Assembly (NCBI GenBank): GCA_010093685.1
Contig: MU006223.1
Location: 764,228 to 828,227, forward strand
Reading direction: 5' to 3'
Source: Ophiobolus disseminans
Lineage: Eukaryota > Ascomycota > Dothideomycetes > Pleosporales > Phaeosphaeriaceae
DNA length: 64,000 bases
The position numbers and the translations under genes were made by a program. Shown in pieces: positions 32,275-42,828 of this stretch. Position 1 is the first letter of the stretch, and the number at the start of each line of letters is the position of its first letter. The notes beneath the pieces are model-generated. The model ran no database searches. It was not told the origin of the DNA and worked only from the letters and a program-made list of their open reading frames with translations.

Positions 32275-33094
32275 GGCTAACCGAGTGACGTCGCTGTGTT
32301 ACAGTCAAGGGTTAACCATCACCCTATCTCGTACGTCTTAAACATGCCGCATGCTGCAGTGTGCCGCAGGTGCCTCGTCGGACCCACCGTAGATGGCATC
32401 GTAGGGCGCGCAGGCGCAGGAAGGAAAAGTGTAGCGAAACAGCGACTCCGATCCATTTGGTGTCATCGCAAACATCTCGACATGCGACATTTACAACCTG
32501 GAGTTACAGCATATCACATGTGCGCGAAATCATGTCCGGCATGTCTGCACGCGACATGGTTGCATCCGCCTCTCCAGTGGACAGCCCATGACACTTTCGG
32601 CAACTCCCATTGGCTAGCGGCACTGCATTAGCAAAAAGACGACAAACACCCCACGAACTATCGGCCGATCGCGCGTGACCTGCTGCAAAAGGCGTCGCCG
32701 ACTCGTGGTGCAAGATCGCCAGGGCAGCATCGGCAGCATCATCTTCCCTGCCAGCGCAGAAGCTTCTCACGTCCCGTCTCGGTGATTTACTCGGCTCCAC
32801 CACGCTGGACCACACACCACTGCGCAGCCCTAGCCAGACCCCCTCCGACGGCAAGCGGGCACGCCAAGGGCGGACTGCTATCATTTGAGATAGGCGCGGG
32901 CAAGTCTCTGGTAAGCCTTGCCTTTCCCGCTCTAGCGGACCCAGCCCATGCGACGCCGGTCGCCATCTGACGTGCCCGTGCAGCCCTTCAAAGCCAGACC
33001 ATGTCCATCCCAGATGGTGCACACCTTTTCGCGGCATTCACCCTCTCTTTGCACCCCAGGAATCTCCAGCCAGGCCGGAAGCAGCACGCCCCTC
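32275..33094. other. Divergent promoter region, about 0.8 kb
   Basis: Lies between the D-2-hydroxyacid dehydrogenase and the permease. The permease frame is open upstream to ATG 32948, but the segment is Arg/Ser/Pro-rich and reads like a leader. Nothing else recognised. Confidence 0.5.
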
Positions 33095-35028
33095 ATGTCC
33101 GACTACCGCTACGGCACGCAGTCTGATGCGTATGCCGCTGAGAACGACATCCGCCAGCCAGTCCACACCGAAAAGGGACGTAAACTGAGCTTGGGCAAGA
33201 AGTACTCTGGAGACGATGGAGTCGCTCACGATGCCGACGACCTTCTGCAGGCGATGGGCTACAAGGCCGAGCTCGTGCGATCCCGATCCACTTTCCAGGT
33301 AGCTTTCATGTCCTTCGTCTTGGCCTCTGTTCCCTACGGATTGGCGACCACCCTCTACTACCCAATTGCCTGCTCAGGGCCCGTCGGTATCATTTGGGGC
33401 TGGCTCGGTGTCTCTCTCATCATCCTCTGTGTAGCAGCGTCGCTAGGCGAGATCACTAGTGTCTATCCGACCAGTGGTGGCGTCTACTACCAGACCTTCA
33501 TGTTGGCCGCACCCTCCTACCGCCGAATTGCAGCTTGGATTTGCGGTTGGTTGCTAGTCATTGGAAACATTACCATCACCCTCTCCGTCAACTTCGCCAC
33601 TGCGCTCTTCCTCGGTGCCTGCATCAATGTCTTCGAGTCCGAGCCCGGTGTCGGCATCTTTGCTGGTCTCAACTGGCAGATATACCTGATCTTCCTCGCC
33701 ATTACACTCCTATGCAACACAGTATCGTCTCTCGGAAACCGCTGGCTGCCATTGCTTGATGTGAGATTCCCTACAAGTGCTTGCAGAATGTGTTACTTAC
33801 GGAGAACAGACTTTTGCCATCTTTTGGACCTTTGCCGGTGTGATTGCCATCGTTGTATCCGTCCTTGCCATTGCGAAAAACGGTCGCCACAACGCCAGCT
33901 ACGTCTTTGGAGAATTCGACGCCTCAAACTCCGGATGGGTCCCTGGTTGGTCCTTCATGGTTGGATTGCTCCATGCAGCCTATGCGACGTCGTCAACCGG
34001 AATGATCATTGCGTGAGCATGCCCCTTTTTACCTATGCGACTGCAAAAATGCACCCAAGCGATCTCCAAAGCAACAATCCCTCAATGCGCCTTTCCTCCC
34101 AAGCAGCCATATCCCTTTGCGACCCACTCCTTGTCTAATTGCGGTAACTTCACACTATGATTGTCTACATGCTGACTTTGGTATAGGATGTGTGAAGAGG
34201 TGCAACATCCCGCGACTCAAGTCCCCAAGGCCTTGGTCGGTACCGTCGCGCTGAACACGGTCATGGGCTTGATTTTCATCATCCCGCTCGTGTTTGTCAT
34301 GCCCGACCAAGCGGAGCTGTTCGCTCTGGTCTCTGGCCAGCCAGTACCCACCATCATCAAGAGTGCTGTCGGCAGCTCCGGTGCGGCCATTGCCCTGCTC
34401 ATCCCTCTTCTCGTCCTCGGTTTTATCTGTGGCATTGGATGTACTACGGCCGCATCCCGCGCCATCTGGGCCTTCTCCCGTGACGGTGCTATGCCGGGCT
34501 ACAAGCTGTGGAAGAAGGTGAACCCCAAGCTCGATGTGCCCTTCAACGCCATGATGCTCAGCATGGTTGTGCAACTCATTCTCGGTCTCATCTACTTCGG
34601 AGCCCCGGTGGCCTTCAACGCGTTCTCTGGTGTCGGCGTCATCTGTCTCACGACCAGTTATGCCATTCCGATTTTGATCTCGCTCCTCCGGGGCCGCCAG
34701 CATGTCAAGGAGGGTGCGTTCCATCTCGGAGCCTTGGGCACGTTCTGCAACGTCGTTGCATTGGGTATGTTCTGTATCACGAGCTGAAATCTGGTCAACG
34801 AACTAACATGTGACAGCGTGGTCTGCGCTCGCCATCCCCCTGTTCTGCATGCCCACTTTCCTGCCAGTCACCCCCGAATTGATGAACTACGCCTCGGTCG
34901 TATTTGCCGGGTTCTTCGTCATTGCAACCATCTGGTACTTTGCGTGGGGCAAGAAGAACTACGAGGGCCCGCCCACGCATGAGGAGGCAGTCCTGGAGGC
35001 ACGGAGGGCCAGCATGGCCAGCCGTTAA
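33095..35028 (+). CDS. Amino-acid/GABA/choline-type permease (APC superfamily)
   Basis: Four exons (33095-33760, 33810-34012, 34187-34764, 34817-35028) join in phase to 552 residues. I chose MSDYRYGTQSDAYA at 33095, since fungal relatives start with a short polar tail; ATGs at 32948 and 33014 are in frame upstream. Visible segments are FQVAFMSFVLASVPYGLATTLYY, the helix-1 region, then GPVGIIWGWLGVSLIILCVAASLGEITSVYPTSGGVYYQ, where the E-I-x-S-x-Y-P-T-S-G-G motif is the hallmark of the UGA4/HNM1 (ACT) group, and later EEVQHPATQVPKAL and TTAASRAIWAFSRDGAMPG. The acidic C-tail PPTHEEAVLEARR is usual. About 12 membrane helices at the plasma membrane are expected. The substrate (GABA, choline or another amine) cannot be fixed. 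Confidence 0.9.
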
Positions 35029-35485
35029 GTGTGCTGGTATGTCGGGCTGAGTGCGCAGAGGTGTAAATATGGTTGGAGAGTCGGCTGGTGGAGCGGCAGT
35101 GGACGAGAAGATATACCCTTAAATTTAATCTGTCGTAATCATGTATGTTTCAGAGGATACTTGTTGTAATCGCACGTGTGTGACTACCTGTATTCATAGG
35201 CTACCTGAGTCCACTTTGCAGCGCGTACATTCGTGGGCGCTTAAGTGACGAAGTACCATGATGGAAGCGCCGAGTGGTGTGTCACGTGAAGGCGGAGCAT
35301 GAAACCAGGATGCATGTGGCTTCGCTAGATGGTCAGGCATCGTCAAGCAAACATCGCGACTTCAACCCTCCCGCCCACCACCTCGCATCCACAACAACAC
35401 CCCCGCACCAGCCCGTCTCCTGCACTGACGGCAATCGGGCACTGTGCGCACCTTTGCGCCTGCCCTCCCCCAAACCACCGCCATC
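35029..35485. other. Intergenic region, about 460 bp
   Basis: 3' flank of the permease and promoter of the Spt20 gene. C-rich stretches begin near 35360. Nothing else seen. Confidence 0.5.
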
Positions 35486-38317
35486 ATGTCGGGCCCTGTC
35501 GCGACCGCCCGCCCTCTCCAGGCCCTCCGCCTGCGCCGTGAATCCCAGCGGCCGGGCGTTGCGCGCTCTGCAACGCGACCCGCCAACATGGAGGACGAGG
35601 GCGTCAAGCAGGACACGCGGCGCTTCGTGTACACGCAGCAGGACATCCTCGCGCGGCACAAGGGCAAGCCGCCGTCGCTGCGCATCTTCCTGCACCCCAA
35701 GCACTTCCGCATCAACGACTCGGCCGACATGCTCGAGTACTCGTCGCCCATGCGCGAACTGCTGCAGCACGTCAAGAATAAGACGATCCCCCACAACATG
35801 GTCGAGGACTTCTACGCCGTCGACGTGCCCTTCTACGACAACTGCCTCATCGTCGAGATGCACGACTACCGCTCCGGCGGCGTCAAGCCCCGCGACGACA
35901 CCAACAGCCTGGGCGACAGCGGCACCAGCGCCTTCTCCATCCACAACTACAACAGCTTCATCACCCCGTCGCCCTACACCCCGTTCGCGCCCGTCAACAA
36001 GCCCGACGCGAAGCCCGGCCCGCCCAACGCCCCAGCCAAGGAACCCGAGGACAAGGAGAACATGCCCGCGCCCGCGCAGAACGGGGCCGCGCAGAAGCAG
36101 GCGGTGCGGCCCAAGGTGTGGACCACCGTGTGCTTCCCCACCCCGCAGTCGCACCTCGCCGACATGCAGCTGCTGGCCACGACGCCCATGCCCGACATGG
36201 CCACGCTGAAGCGCATGCAGGCCGCCGGACGCGCTGCGGGCCTGCCGCCCACCCCCATGACCGCCGTCCCGCCCACGCCCACCTTCTCGACGGGGCCCAG
36301 CCCGAAGCGGCAGAAGATGATCGTCGATGACGGCAACATGCACGAGTTCGAGGCCGAGGTGTACAACGCGACATGCCCCAAGCTGTACCTCGAGCCCACC
36401 AAGAGCTTTGGCGAGTCCCTCGCGCTCATGGACGCCATCACACACCCCAACAACAAGAACGAGGCGCCGGCCCGAAAGACGCGCAAGCGCACCACCGCCG
36501 AGCTGCAGGCCGACGAGGCCGAGGCTGCGGCCACACAGCGCTTCATGCTGGCCGGCGACGAGCAGCAGGCGAACATGGCCTCGACCGCCACGGGCGGCGA
36601 CGAAGGTGCAGTGCGCGCTTCGGCAAACTCCTACAACTTTGCCCGTCTGAAGACGCTGGCCGCAATCAAGACCAACCACGAAGAAGCAGACAGGCGCAAG
36701 AAGGAAGAAGACGCCCGCGTCGCGCAGGCGAAGCGCCAAGCCCAGATGGAGGCGGACGCGCAGAAGCGGAGGGACCTCGAGACTAACCGACAGCAGGCCG
36801 AGGTCATGGAGCGACAGCAGACGCACATGCGCCAACAAGCGGCGCAGCAGCAGCAGATGCAGCAGAACCAAATGCAGCAGAGCGAGGTCTTGCGCGCAGC
36901 CTCCCAGGCGCAACAGATGGCGAACGCAGTGGCTGCGCAGAATAGTCAAACACCGCAATCTGCCACACAGCCTCACTTCTCGCCAGTCGTCCGGAACGGA
37001 ACTCCCATGGCCGCCGCTGCCGCTTCCCCGCGGGTCGGAGGGCAGACCTCTCACCCCATGGGCGGTACTCCAATGGTTGCGACAGCCTCGAACCACGCCA
37101 TAGCCAGCCCGGCACGGCCGCCTTCTGCCGTGTCCCACCAGCAGATGGCGCGCTCTGCTAGCCAGCAGCAGAACATGAGTAGAACAGGTACGCCACAGAT
37201 GGTTCAAGGAACCCCTGTGATGAATGCTGTGATGCCAAATCGGAACATGACGCCAACGCCAGTCCGCATGAACCAGGGCAGTCCGCCCATGGCCATGCAG
37301 GGAGGCACGCCTATCATGATGCACACACCTCAACCAGGCCAGAACATCACCCCCGAGCATATGCATCAACTGCAACAGCAGCAGTTGCAGCAACGCATGC
37401 TCCAACAACAACGTATGGGACAACAGACTGCATCTCCTGGCATGAGCACACAACTTCAGCAAATGGCCATCCAGAAAGCGAACATGCACATTCAACAAAA
37501 CGGCCTGCCACCAGGCCAAAACCTCCCGCATTACCAGCAAACACTCGCGCGGCGATTCTTCCAAACCCTTCAACAGCAACAGGCTCAGCAGGCGCAGGCC
37601 CAACAGCGGCAGGCCATGCAGAACATGTCTCCACAAGGCAGCCAGCAAGGCAACCCGCAAGGCATAAATCCAGCTAACATGAACATTGCGCAGCTCCGCC
37701 AACACCACGCGCAGCGTCGAATGCAGCTGGTCCAGCAGTACGGCCAGCAAGGCATCCCCCAACAAGAGCAACTCCGTCTACACCAGCTCGAGCAAGTCAT
37801 CGTCTCCCGGCAACAAGCCGAGCAGCAAACGCAAATGCAAATGGCCAGCATGAACCCGCAAATGCAGAACCAAATGCAAAACCAGATGCAAGCCCAAATG
37901 ATGGCCGGCACACCAACCCCCAACCCACAAAACCCACTCCAAATGCAACAATACCAGCAAATGCTCCAAGCCAACCGCGCCAACCACGCCCGCCAACAAC
38001 AAATGCTCGCAATGCAGCAGCGCGCCATGCAGCAAAACGGCCAGATCCCGCAGGGTATGATGAATATGCAGGGCATGAACATGGGCAATAACGGCGCCGG
38101 TGGCGGTGCTGGTGGCGGTGGGATGAACATGGGCGGTATGCAGGGCATGCAAGGGATGAATATGCAGGGCATGAACGGCATGAACATGAACGTCGGCCAG
38201 ATGAATCAGCAACAGGTGCAGCAGATGATGATGTTGCGCGCGCAGCAACAGGCGGCGGCGCAGCAGCGTATGGGGCAGGGTGGACAAGGGGGGGATATGG
38301 GTGGGTGGAGTGGATGA
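35486..38317 (+). CDS. SPT20: Spt20-family SAGA complex subunit, Gln/Met-rich
   Basis: Intronless, 943 residues from ATG 35486; an in-frame ATG at 35444 is in a poorer context. The Spt20 domain (about 45-130) shows PPSLRIFLHPKHFRINDSAD, then SSPMRELLQHVKNKTIP and VPFYDNCLIVEMHDYR, the conserved core of the family. From about 400 on the protein is Gln/Met/Asn-rich (QQQQM, MQGMNM repeats) with basic coiled segments around RRKEEDARVAQAKRQ. Spt20 holds SAGA together, supporting acetylation and TBP recruitment in the nucleus (family knowledge). High GC at third positions leaves an 812-codon open frame on the opposite strand, which is a shadow. Confidence 0.92.
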   Translation: MSGPVATARPLQALRLRRESQRPGVARSATRPANMEDEGVKQDTRRFVYTQQDILARHKGKPPSLRIFLHPKHFRINDSADMLEYSSPMRELLQHVKNKTIPHNMVEDFYAVDVPFYDNCLIVEMHDYRSGGVKPRDDTNSLGDSGTSAFSIHNYNSFITPSPYTPFAPVNKPDAKPGPPNAPAKEPEDKENMPAPAQNGAAQKQAVRPKVWTTVCFPTPQSHLADMQLLATTPMPDMATLKRMQAAGRAAGLPPTPMTAVPPTPTFSTGPSPKRQKMIVDDGNMHEFEAEVYNATCPKLYLEPTKSFGESLALMDAITHPNNKNEAPARKTRKRTTAELQADEAEAAATQRFMLAGDEQQANMASTATGGDEGAVRASANSYNFARLKTLAAIKTNHEEADRRKKEEDARVAQAKRQAQMEADAQKRRDLETNRQQAEVMERQQTHMRQQAAQQQQMQQNQMQQSEVLRAASQAQQMANAVAAQNSQTPQSATQPHFSPVVRNGTPMAAAAASPRVGGQTSHPMGGTPMVATASNHAIASPARPPSAVSHQQMARSASQQQNMSRTGTPQMVQGTPVMNAVMPNRNMTPTPVRMNQGSPPMAMQGGTPIMMHTPQPGQNITPEHMHQLQQQQLQQRMLQQQRMGQQTASPGMSTQLQQMAIQKANMHIQQNGLPPGQNLPHYQQTLARRFFQTLQQQQAQQAQAQQRQAMQNMSPQGSQQGNPQGINPANMNIAQLRQHHAQRRMQLVQQYGQQGIPQQEQLRLHQLEQVIVSRQQAEQQTQMQMASMNPQMQNQMQNQMQAQMMAGTPTPNPQNPLQMQQYQQMLQANRANHARQQQMLAMQQRAMQQNGQIPQGMMNMQGMNMGNNGAGGGAGGGGMNMGGMQGMQGMNMQGMNGMNMNVGQMNQQQVQQMMMLRAQQQAAAQQRMGQGGQGGDMGGWSG

Positions 38318-38910
38318 TGATGGATTTGCTTGCCTGTGTTGTGTGGATGGTGTTTTCACGGTCTGTTTTGCTTTTGTGCGATTGTTTCTTTCGGGTTATG
38401 GTCATGGAGTTCTCTGGGGTGTCTGGAGAAAAGCGTTCATGACGACCGTGTTTTTTGAGATACCCCCCCTGGCATGGGATTTGGGATGGACTGGGAATGG
38501 GAAATGGACAAGGGCATTCAGGCATGGCCTGATGAATTATCGTCCATTTGAGAAGGAAAGGAAATGCAAATGCATACTGAATCACACTGCCCTATGTAAT
38601 GTTGTTGTTATTGTTCAGTCTGACTTCGCAATGTCTGGGATGGGGTCGCTACGTGTAATCTCCACGGTTCTATCTGGATGACAGAACATTGATTATCTCT
38701 AGACTACAGTAAGCCAGAAAAAAACAAGCATCGCAGTATGTTTCTATCTTGACTGGATAATGCTTACTGCATAGGTTTTCTAGAGGTGGCTATGTACGTA
38801 CTGTCAGTCTCCTCGATGCGCTTTTACATGTTCCTAAATCTACTAAGAAAGCACTAAATGCTATCAGAATCCTAAACTATCCTACCCACCTACCTCAGTA
38901 CCAATCTTCA
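38318..38910. other. Intergenic region, about 0.6 kb
   Basis: 3' flanks of the Spt20 gene and of the convergent small gene at 38911. AT-richer toward 38800-38930. Nothing supported. Confidence 0.5.
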
Positions 38911-39322
38911 TTATATTACACCTTTAACATATCGATGCATTTTGCGCTCTTCTAACCACCGCATCTCCTTCTCTAAGATTCTTGATACCACTCGCTCCTT
39001 CTTCTCCTCCATCAACTCTAACATCTCCTCCAAGGCCTCGGAATACAAGCTGTGGTGCTCAGCGCGTAGGACAGTGTACCTGAATCTCATGCCGGGGTGG
39101 GTATCTTTCTTGAATGGCCATACTAGCACTGCGCGCGATTTTCCATTTTCCGATTTACGGCGCAGCTTGAAGTCGCGTTTCTTCCAAGCCTCTGGTAGTA
39201 AGGCTGTGAGTGGTTAGTTGGGCGTGAGGGTGGACGGGAAGGGTAATGAGTGGCTTACCATGGAAGTCTTGGGTGAGTCTTTTTATCTTCTGGTCTTCTG
39301 TTTCTGCTTCTCCTGGCGCCAT
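38911..39322 (-). CDS. Small AKILW-module protein, copy B
   Basis: Two exons (39259-39322, 38911-39203) join in phase to 118 residues. The intron (55 nt) has a GTAAGC donor and a CTAAC branch. The start MAPGEAETEDQKIKRL is followed by LLPEAWKKRDFKLRRK, then the module RAVLVWPFKK (45-54), a strand-rich MRFRYTVLRAEHHSL, and a long charged helix (YSEALEEMLELMEEKKERV and the following RILEKEMRWLEERK). Related modules with the order strand, gap and amphipathic helix occur in the two neighbouring genes and at 59-60.5 kb. Soluble, no signal. Function unknown. Confidence 0.6.
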
Positions 39323-39479
39323 ATCTGGTAGAGTGAATTTGAGTTGCGTTTCCGTATATAACGTGGAATTGAGATTGCAGAACACAGCAGAACAGAGACA
39401 GGTCTTAAGAAGTGAGGAGTGCGGATAAGCAATTCATATCTCAGCATGAGAAGCTTGTCTGATTCATTCGTGAGTCAAG

Positions 39480-39941
39480 CTACTTACTTCCTTCCTGCGT
39501 CGGCGGAACAACAGAGTCAACAGACTTGTCACCACCAAACTCATATTTACTCTTAATCCGTCTTTCCAGCGCGACGATCAACTCTTTGTACACCTCGACT
39601 TTGGTCCTACAGTCACGAGTCATCAGGCAGTCTACCATTGTCTTCTCGCGGTCTTCTGCCAGGTAGACTTTCGCAAAACCCAAACCACCCTTCGCGGGGA
39701 AAGCGCCATAGCTCAATAACTGTCCGTCGTCACGATATCTTCCGAGCTTGTCTATAAGAGCTAGAGATAATAATTAGCACGAATCGGGTCAAAGTGAACT
39801 TGGCCCAATGGGCATTGACATACGTTGAATGCGCGCTTTGAGCTCATCTTCCAGTGCCATGACTGCAGGAGGTCGGACACTCCCAGTGTCTTCCTGGGAT
39901 ATGCTACTATCACTTGAAGATGCCTGTCGTGCGGTAGGCAT
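39480..39941 (-). CDS. Small AKILW-module protein, copy A
   Basis: Two exons (39824-39941, 39480-39760) join in phase to 132 residues. The 63-nt intron has a GTATGT donor, a GCTAAT branch and a CTAG acceptor. A Ser-rich N-terminus precedes ALEDELKARIQPLIDKLGRY. The module reads GFAKVYLAED (67-76), then MVDCLMTRDCRTKVEVYKE and the helix YKELIVALERRIKSKYEF. The frame ends GGAAGTAAGTAG, where the stop overlaps a donor-like GTAAGT; I looked for a splice into copy B and found no acceptor in phase, so I treat them as separate tandem genes. Function unknown. Confidence 0.6.
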
Positions 39942-40331
39942 CGTCGTTGCGTGATGTCTTGAGGTTAAGTAATTGATTGAAACCGATGACAGGAGGACAG
40001 TTAATGGAATGATGTTGATGAAGCTTGCGGAAGTTATGTCGTCGATTTAATATAGTGTGTATGACTCCACTGTACCACCTGAGCAGTCATCGATGAAGAT
40101 ACCTGTTCATTCTCCATGTCTGGACCGTGACTCAACAATCTTTCATATGTCACCTAGGCGACTACATGCTCGTGACACGAGGCTGACGCGCCCGGAGTCT
40201 CGATCGCATTACTCCCTGCCGGCTCCTTGACAAGTACTACGACTGACAACAAGGTGCTGGAGGAGTCAGAGCGCTCTGGATAACTTAACAGGTTGCCCTC
40301 ACGTACTACAGCAACGCCAATACACACAGCC
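39942..40331. other. Divergent promoter between AKILW-module genes A and C
   Basis: About 390 bp between divergent starts. The plus frame is open upstream to a TTG at 40293 but has no earlier ATG. No other feature seen. Confidence 0.5.
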
Positions 40332-40818
40332 ATGTGCCTCTCACTAAGCTTCCTCAGACGAGCAACACACGAACCGACCACATCCATCACACCACCACAT
40401 TCTCCGGGCTCTATTCGTATACAACGAGCTAATCAGCAGTCTCCAACTCCAACGTCCACTGCATCTCCGGACGCTGAGGTTGAACCCGAAAACCGCATCT
40501 ATCGTATGCTTCCACCCATTTCCCTCTTGTGACTCAGCATGCTAACTAATTGGCATTCTAGTGCATCTCGAGGCTCTCCGGAATTCGTGTGGGAAAGGAG
40601 AGAGGCATGGCCTTATTAACGTGCCAAGAGACGATGATACACATTGTGCAAAGATCTTGTGGGTGCCGGGGAGTCCGCTGAAAGCATCAGTCAAGGTGGA
40701 AACTGGGCCATGTAGGTCTGTCGAGGAATCGTATAGGGAATTATTGGCGGAGTTGGTGAGACGGATACCAGAAGTGGAGGGGAGTGGGGAGGGATGGGCA
40801 GATTATGGAGGGTCTTGA
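40332..40818 (+). CDS. Small AKILW-module protein, copy C
   Basis: Two exons (40332-40503, 40562-40818) join in phase to 142 residues. The 58-nt intron has a GTATGC donor and GCTAAC branch. The N-terminal 50 residues are Pro/Ser/Thr-rich. Exon 2 carries LHLEALRNSCGKGERHG, the module HCAKILWVPGSP (86-97), KASVKVETGPCRSVEES and the helix YRELLAELVRRIPEVE. The start is the first ATG (MCLSLSFLRRATHEP); it might be a weak targeting signal, but this is not clear. Divergently oriented from copies A and B. Function unknown. Confidence 0.6.
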
Positions 40819-41150
40819 TGTAGGTTTGGAGTGTGAGAGGAAATTGAGGGGATATGGTGCACGTGATGTGACATTCACTGCGCTACCTAGGTAGGCACTC
40901 CTGATTCAAAGGCCTTCTCCCTGATTTCCCTGCTTCTGTGACATGAAAGAGTCTGCATGGTATTCAAGATTGTACAATGTCTCGTAGGTAAGCACTGACC
41001 AGGATCTGCCTCATGAAGGTTGTTGGCTCTTTGACACAGAGCATTGTTACAAACAAATTCAAGGCTTGCTACCTAAGGTCAAAGTGAGTAAAACACCAAA
41101 AGCAATACACAGGTATATCGTCAACATGCCAAAGAAGAAGAGCCTCACGC
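40819..41150. other. Intergenic region, about 330 bp, with TACCTAGGTA palindrome
   Basis: Between convergent 3' ends. Contains the second exact TACCTAGGTA palindrome at 40884-40893. Confidence 0.6.
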
Positions 41151-42506
41151 CTACTCTCGACCACCCACGCGCCTTTCGTAGTCGTCCGTAAGCCTCGAAG
41201 CATCCACAACCTCGACACCCTTGCCCAGTCCAACCATGTCTGCGCTCTCCCACCACTTGGACGCCGAGTGTTCAGTGGACTTGCCCTTGCTCGTGTGCCC
41301 TTCGTCGTCTGTGTCGACGAGTCCGCCGAGGCCTGTGCCATCGCTTCCGACGACAACAATGGTCTGGCCAACCCAGCGCTTGAGGTCCTCGATGTTACTG
41401 CCGCCCATGCCGCTGAGGGCATCGACAACATACACTAGATCCGGGCCAATGTGTCGCAGCATGTGGACGAACCCAGAGGGGGTGCTGAAGGGCATGACCA
41501 TGGACTGGTTCTCGACCAGGCGCAGTGCTTGTGCGTGGAGGGTGTTCCAGAGGACGTTGTCCGAGCTGCGGGCTGAAAGCGCAGGGGTATAGACAGTGTG
41601 CTCTTCAGGCTGCGGGTCGATGTTCTGGAGTTCCTCGCCTGGTGTGCGTGCTGGCGTCGAGATGGCCGAGTAGGAGTCGCCGAGCGAAGAGGTGCCAGCG
41701 CGGGACTGTGGGCGGGAGCGCATAGATGGCGAGTAGATGAGGACGAAGAGCTTGATGTGGCTGAAGTCGGTGTCTGGGAGGTGGGACAGGATGGTCTGTC
41801 ATGTTAGCATGGTCTTGTGTTTAGTGGGCATGAGACGTACGGCGTTCTCCGAGCGGTATGAACCATCCTCGTCGTGGGGGCTGTCCATCAGCGACTCGGC
41901 TGAGACAACGAGGACGACGGTCTTCCTCTTGCCGCCCGTGGGTGGGTTCCTGATAGACGCCGCGAACGACCTCGACTGCGTATCGACAGCCGCCGCACTC
42001 TGGGAGGACTGCGCCTCGACGTTGCGCCGGATAGCAGCTTCCTCGCTCCACCTGCTGTGGTCGCCGTAGTCGTCCTTGTCCTCCTCGCGGATGCTCGCAA
42101 GCGCCGCGCCTGCTGCTGCGCCAGCCGCGGCCAATCCGGCGGCTGTCTTCTTGCTGACCGTGTCGAAGATCTGCTGCGGGCTTGGTGTGCGGCGGATGAT
42201 GCCCTGGGCGCGCGACAGAATGTCCTTCTCGTCCTCCCTCACGACTCCCTGCGACATGGAGTCGCGCGAGCCATGCTGCCCCACTGGCGCCTTGCCATGT
42301 GACTTCTCCCTGCTGCTGTCCTCTCCATAGCTCAAGTCATCGTCGGAAGAAACATCTTCGCCGTCTTCGCGCACCGACCAGACCCATGCAGCTAGTCCAG
42401 CTGTCGCGACAACAACAGTCAATGTGAGCGGCACCCAGTAGCCGAGGGTGCTTCTGCGGCTCGACGAGTTCTGGCGGCGGTCGTAACGGTCGTAGTTGAA
42501 GCTCAT
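41151..42506 (-). CDS. Probable Pex22-like peroxisomal membrane protein
   Basis: Two exons (41841-42506, 41151-41795) join in phase to 436 residues. The start at 42506 (MSFNYDRYDRRQNSSSRRST) is the first ATG that puts a membrane anchor near the N-terminus; upstream frame is open only through a GTG and a leader-like stretch. One helix, LGYWVPLTLTVVVATAGLAAWVW (21-43), is followed by an acidic disordered linker and an Ala-rich segment (KKTAAGLAAAGAAAGAALAS). The C-terminal part alternates strands and helices: KRKTVVLVVSAESLMDSP, then SHIKLFVLIYSPS, FVHMLRHIGPDLVYVVDA and KRWVGQTIVVVGSDG. This Rossmann-like core behind an N-terminal anchor is how Pex22, the Pex4 anchor, is built in fungi (family knowledge). 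The assignment is by architecture and memory, not by a search. Confidence 0.6.
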
Positions 42507-42828
42507 GATTCGTGTCTTTAGTTCATCGTACTGTGGTGGGTGGCTTGTGGCGAGGAAGGTGTCTTCGCTGGCGATGTTGTTGTTCCGGGGGCTGGGAACT
42601 GGGAAGCGGCGATGCATGTGCAGATGCCTCGGAGGTCCGCGCGAGTCATGCTCACGGAATTTCAGCGGGGTGACTCTTATGACATCCCACACTGTACCTG
42701 CATGACGGCCGAAGCACTAACCTCACTCTAATATACGCATTCTCTGAACTTATCGACCATCCCTCTCCCCAGTAACGAGGACAAAAAGCCGCACACAAAA
42801 CCTTACTACGTGACTGGGCTTCATCACA
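42507..42828. promoter_or_regulatory. Shared divergent promoter, Pex22-like / eIF2B gamma
   Basis: 322 bp between two divergent start codons, so both genes are driven from one short region. No TATA box or named site is obvious. Confidence 0.6.

Noticed and set aside
35333..37771. 812-codon open frame opposite the Spt20 gene
   Set aside because: Product of high GC at third codon positions and Gln-rich repeats; Leu/His/Arg-rich with no domain, while the plus strand has a clear Spt20 domain.
38911..39941. Copies A and B as one spliced gene
   Set aside because: The GTAAGT overlapping the stop of copy A has no acceptor that restores the frame of copy B, and copy B has its own ATG.
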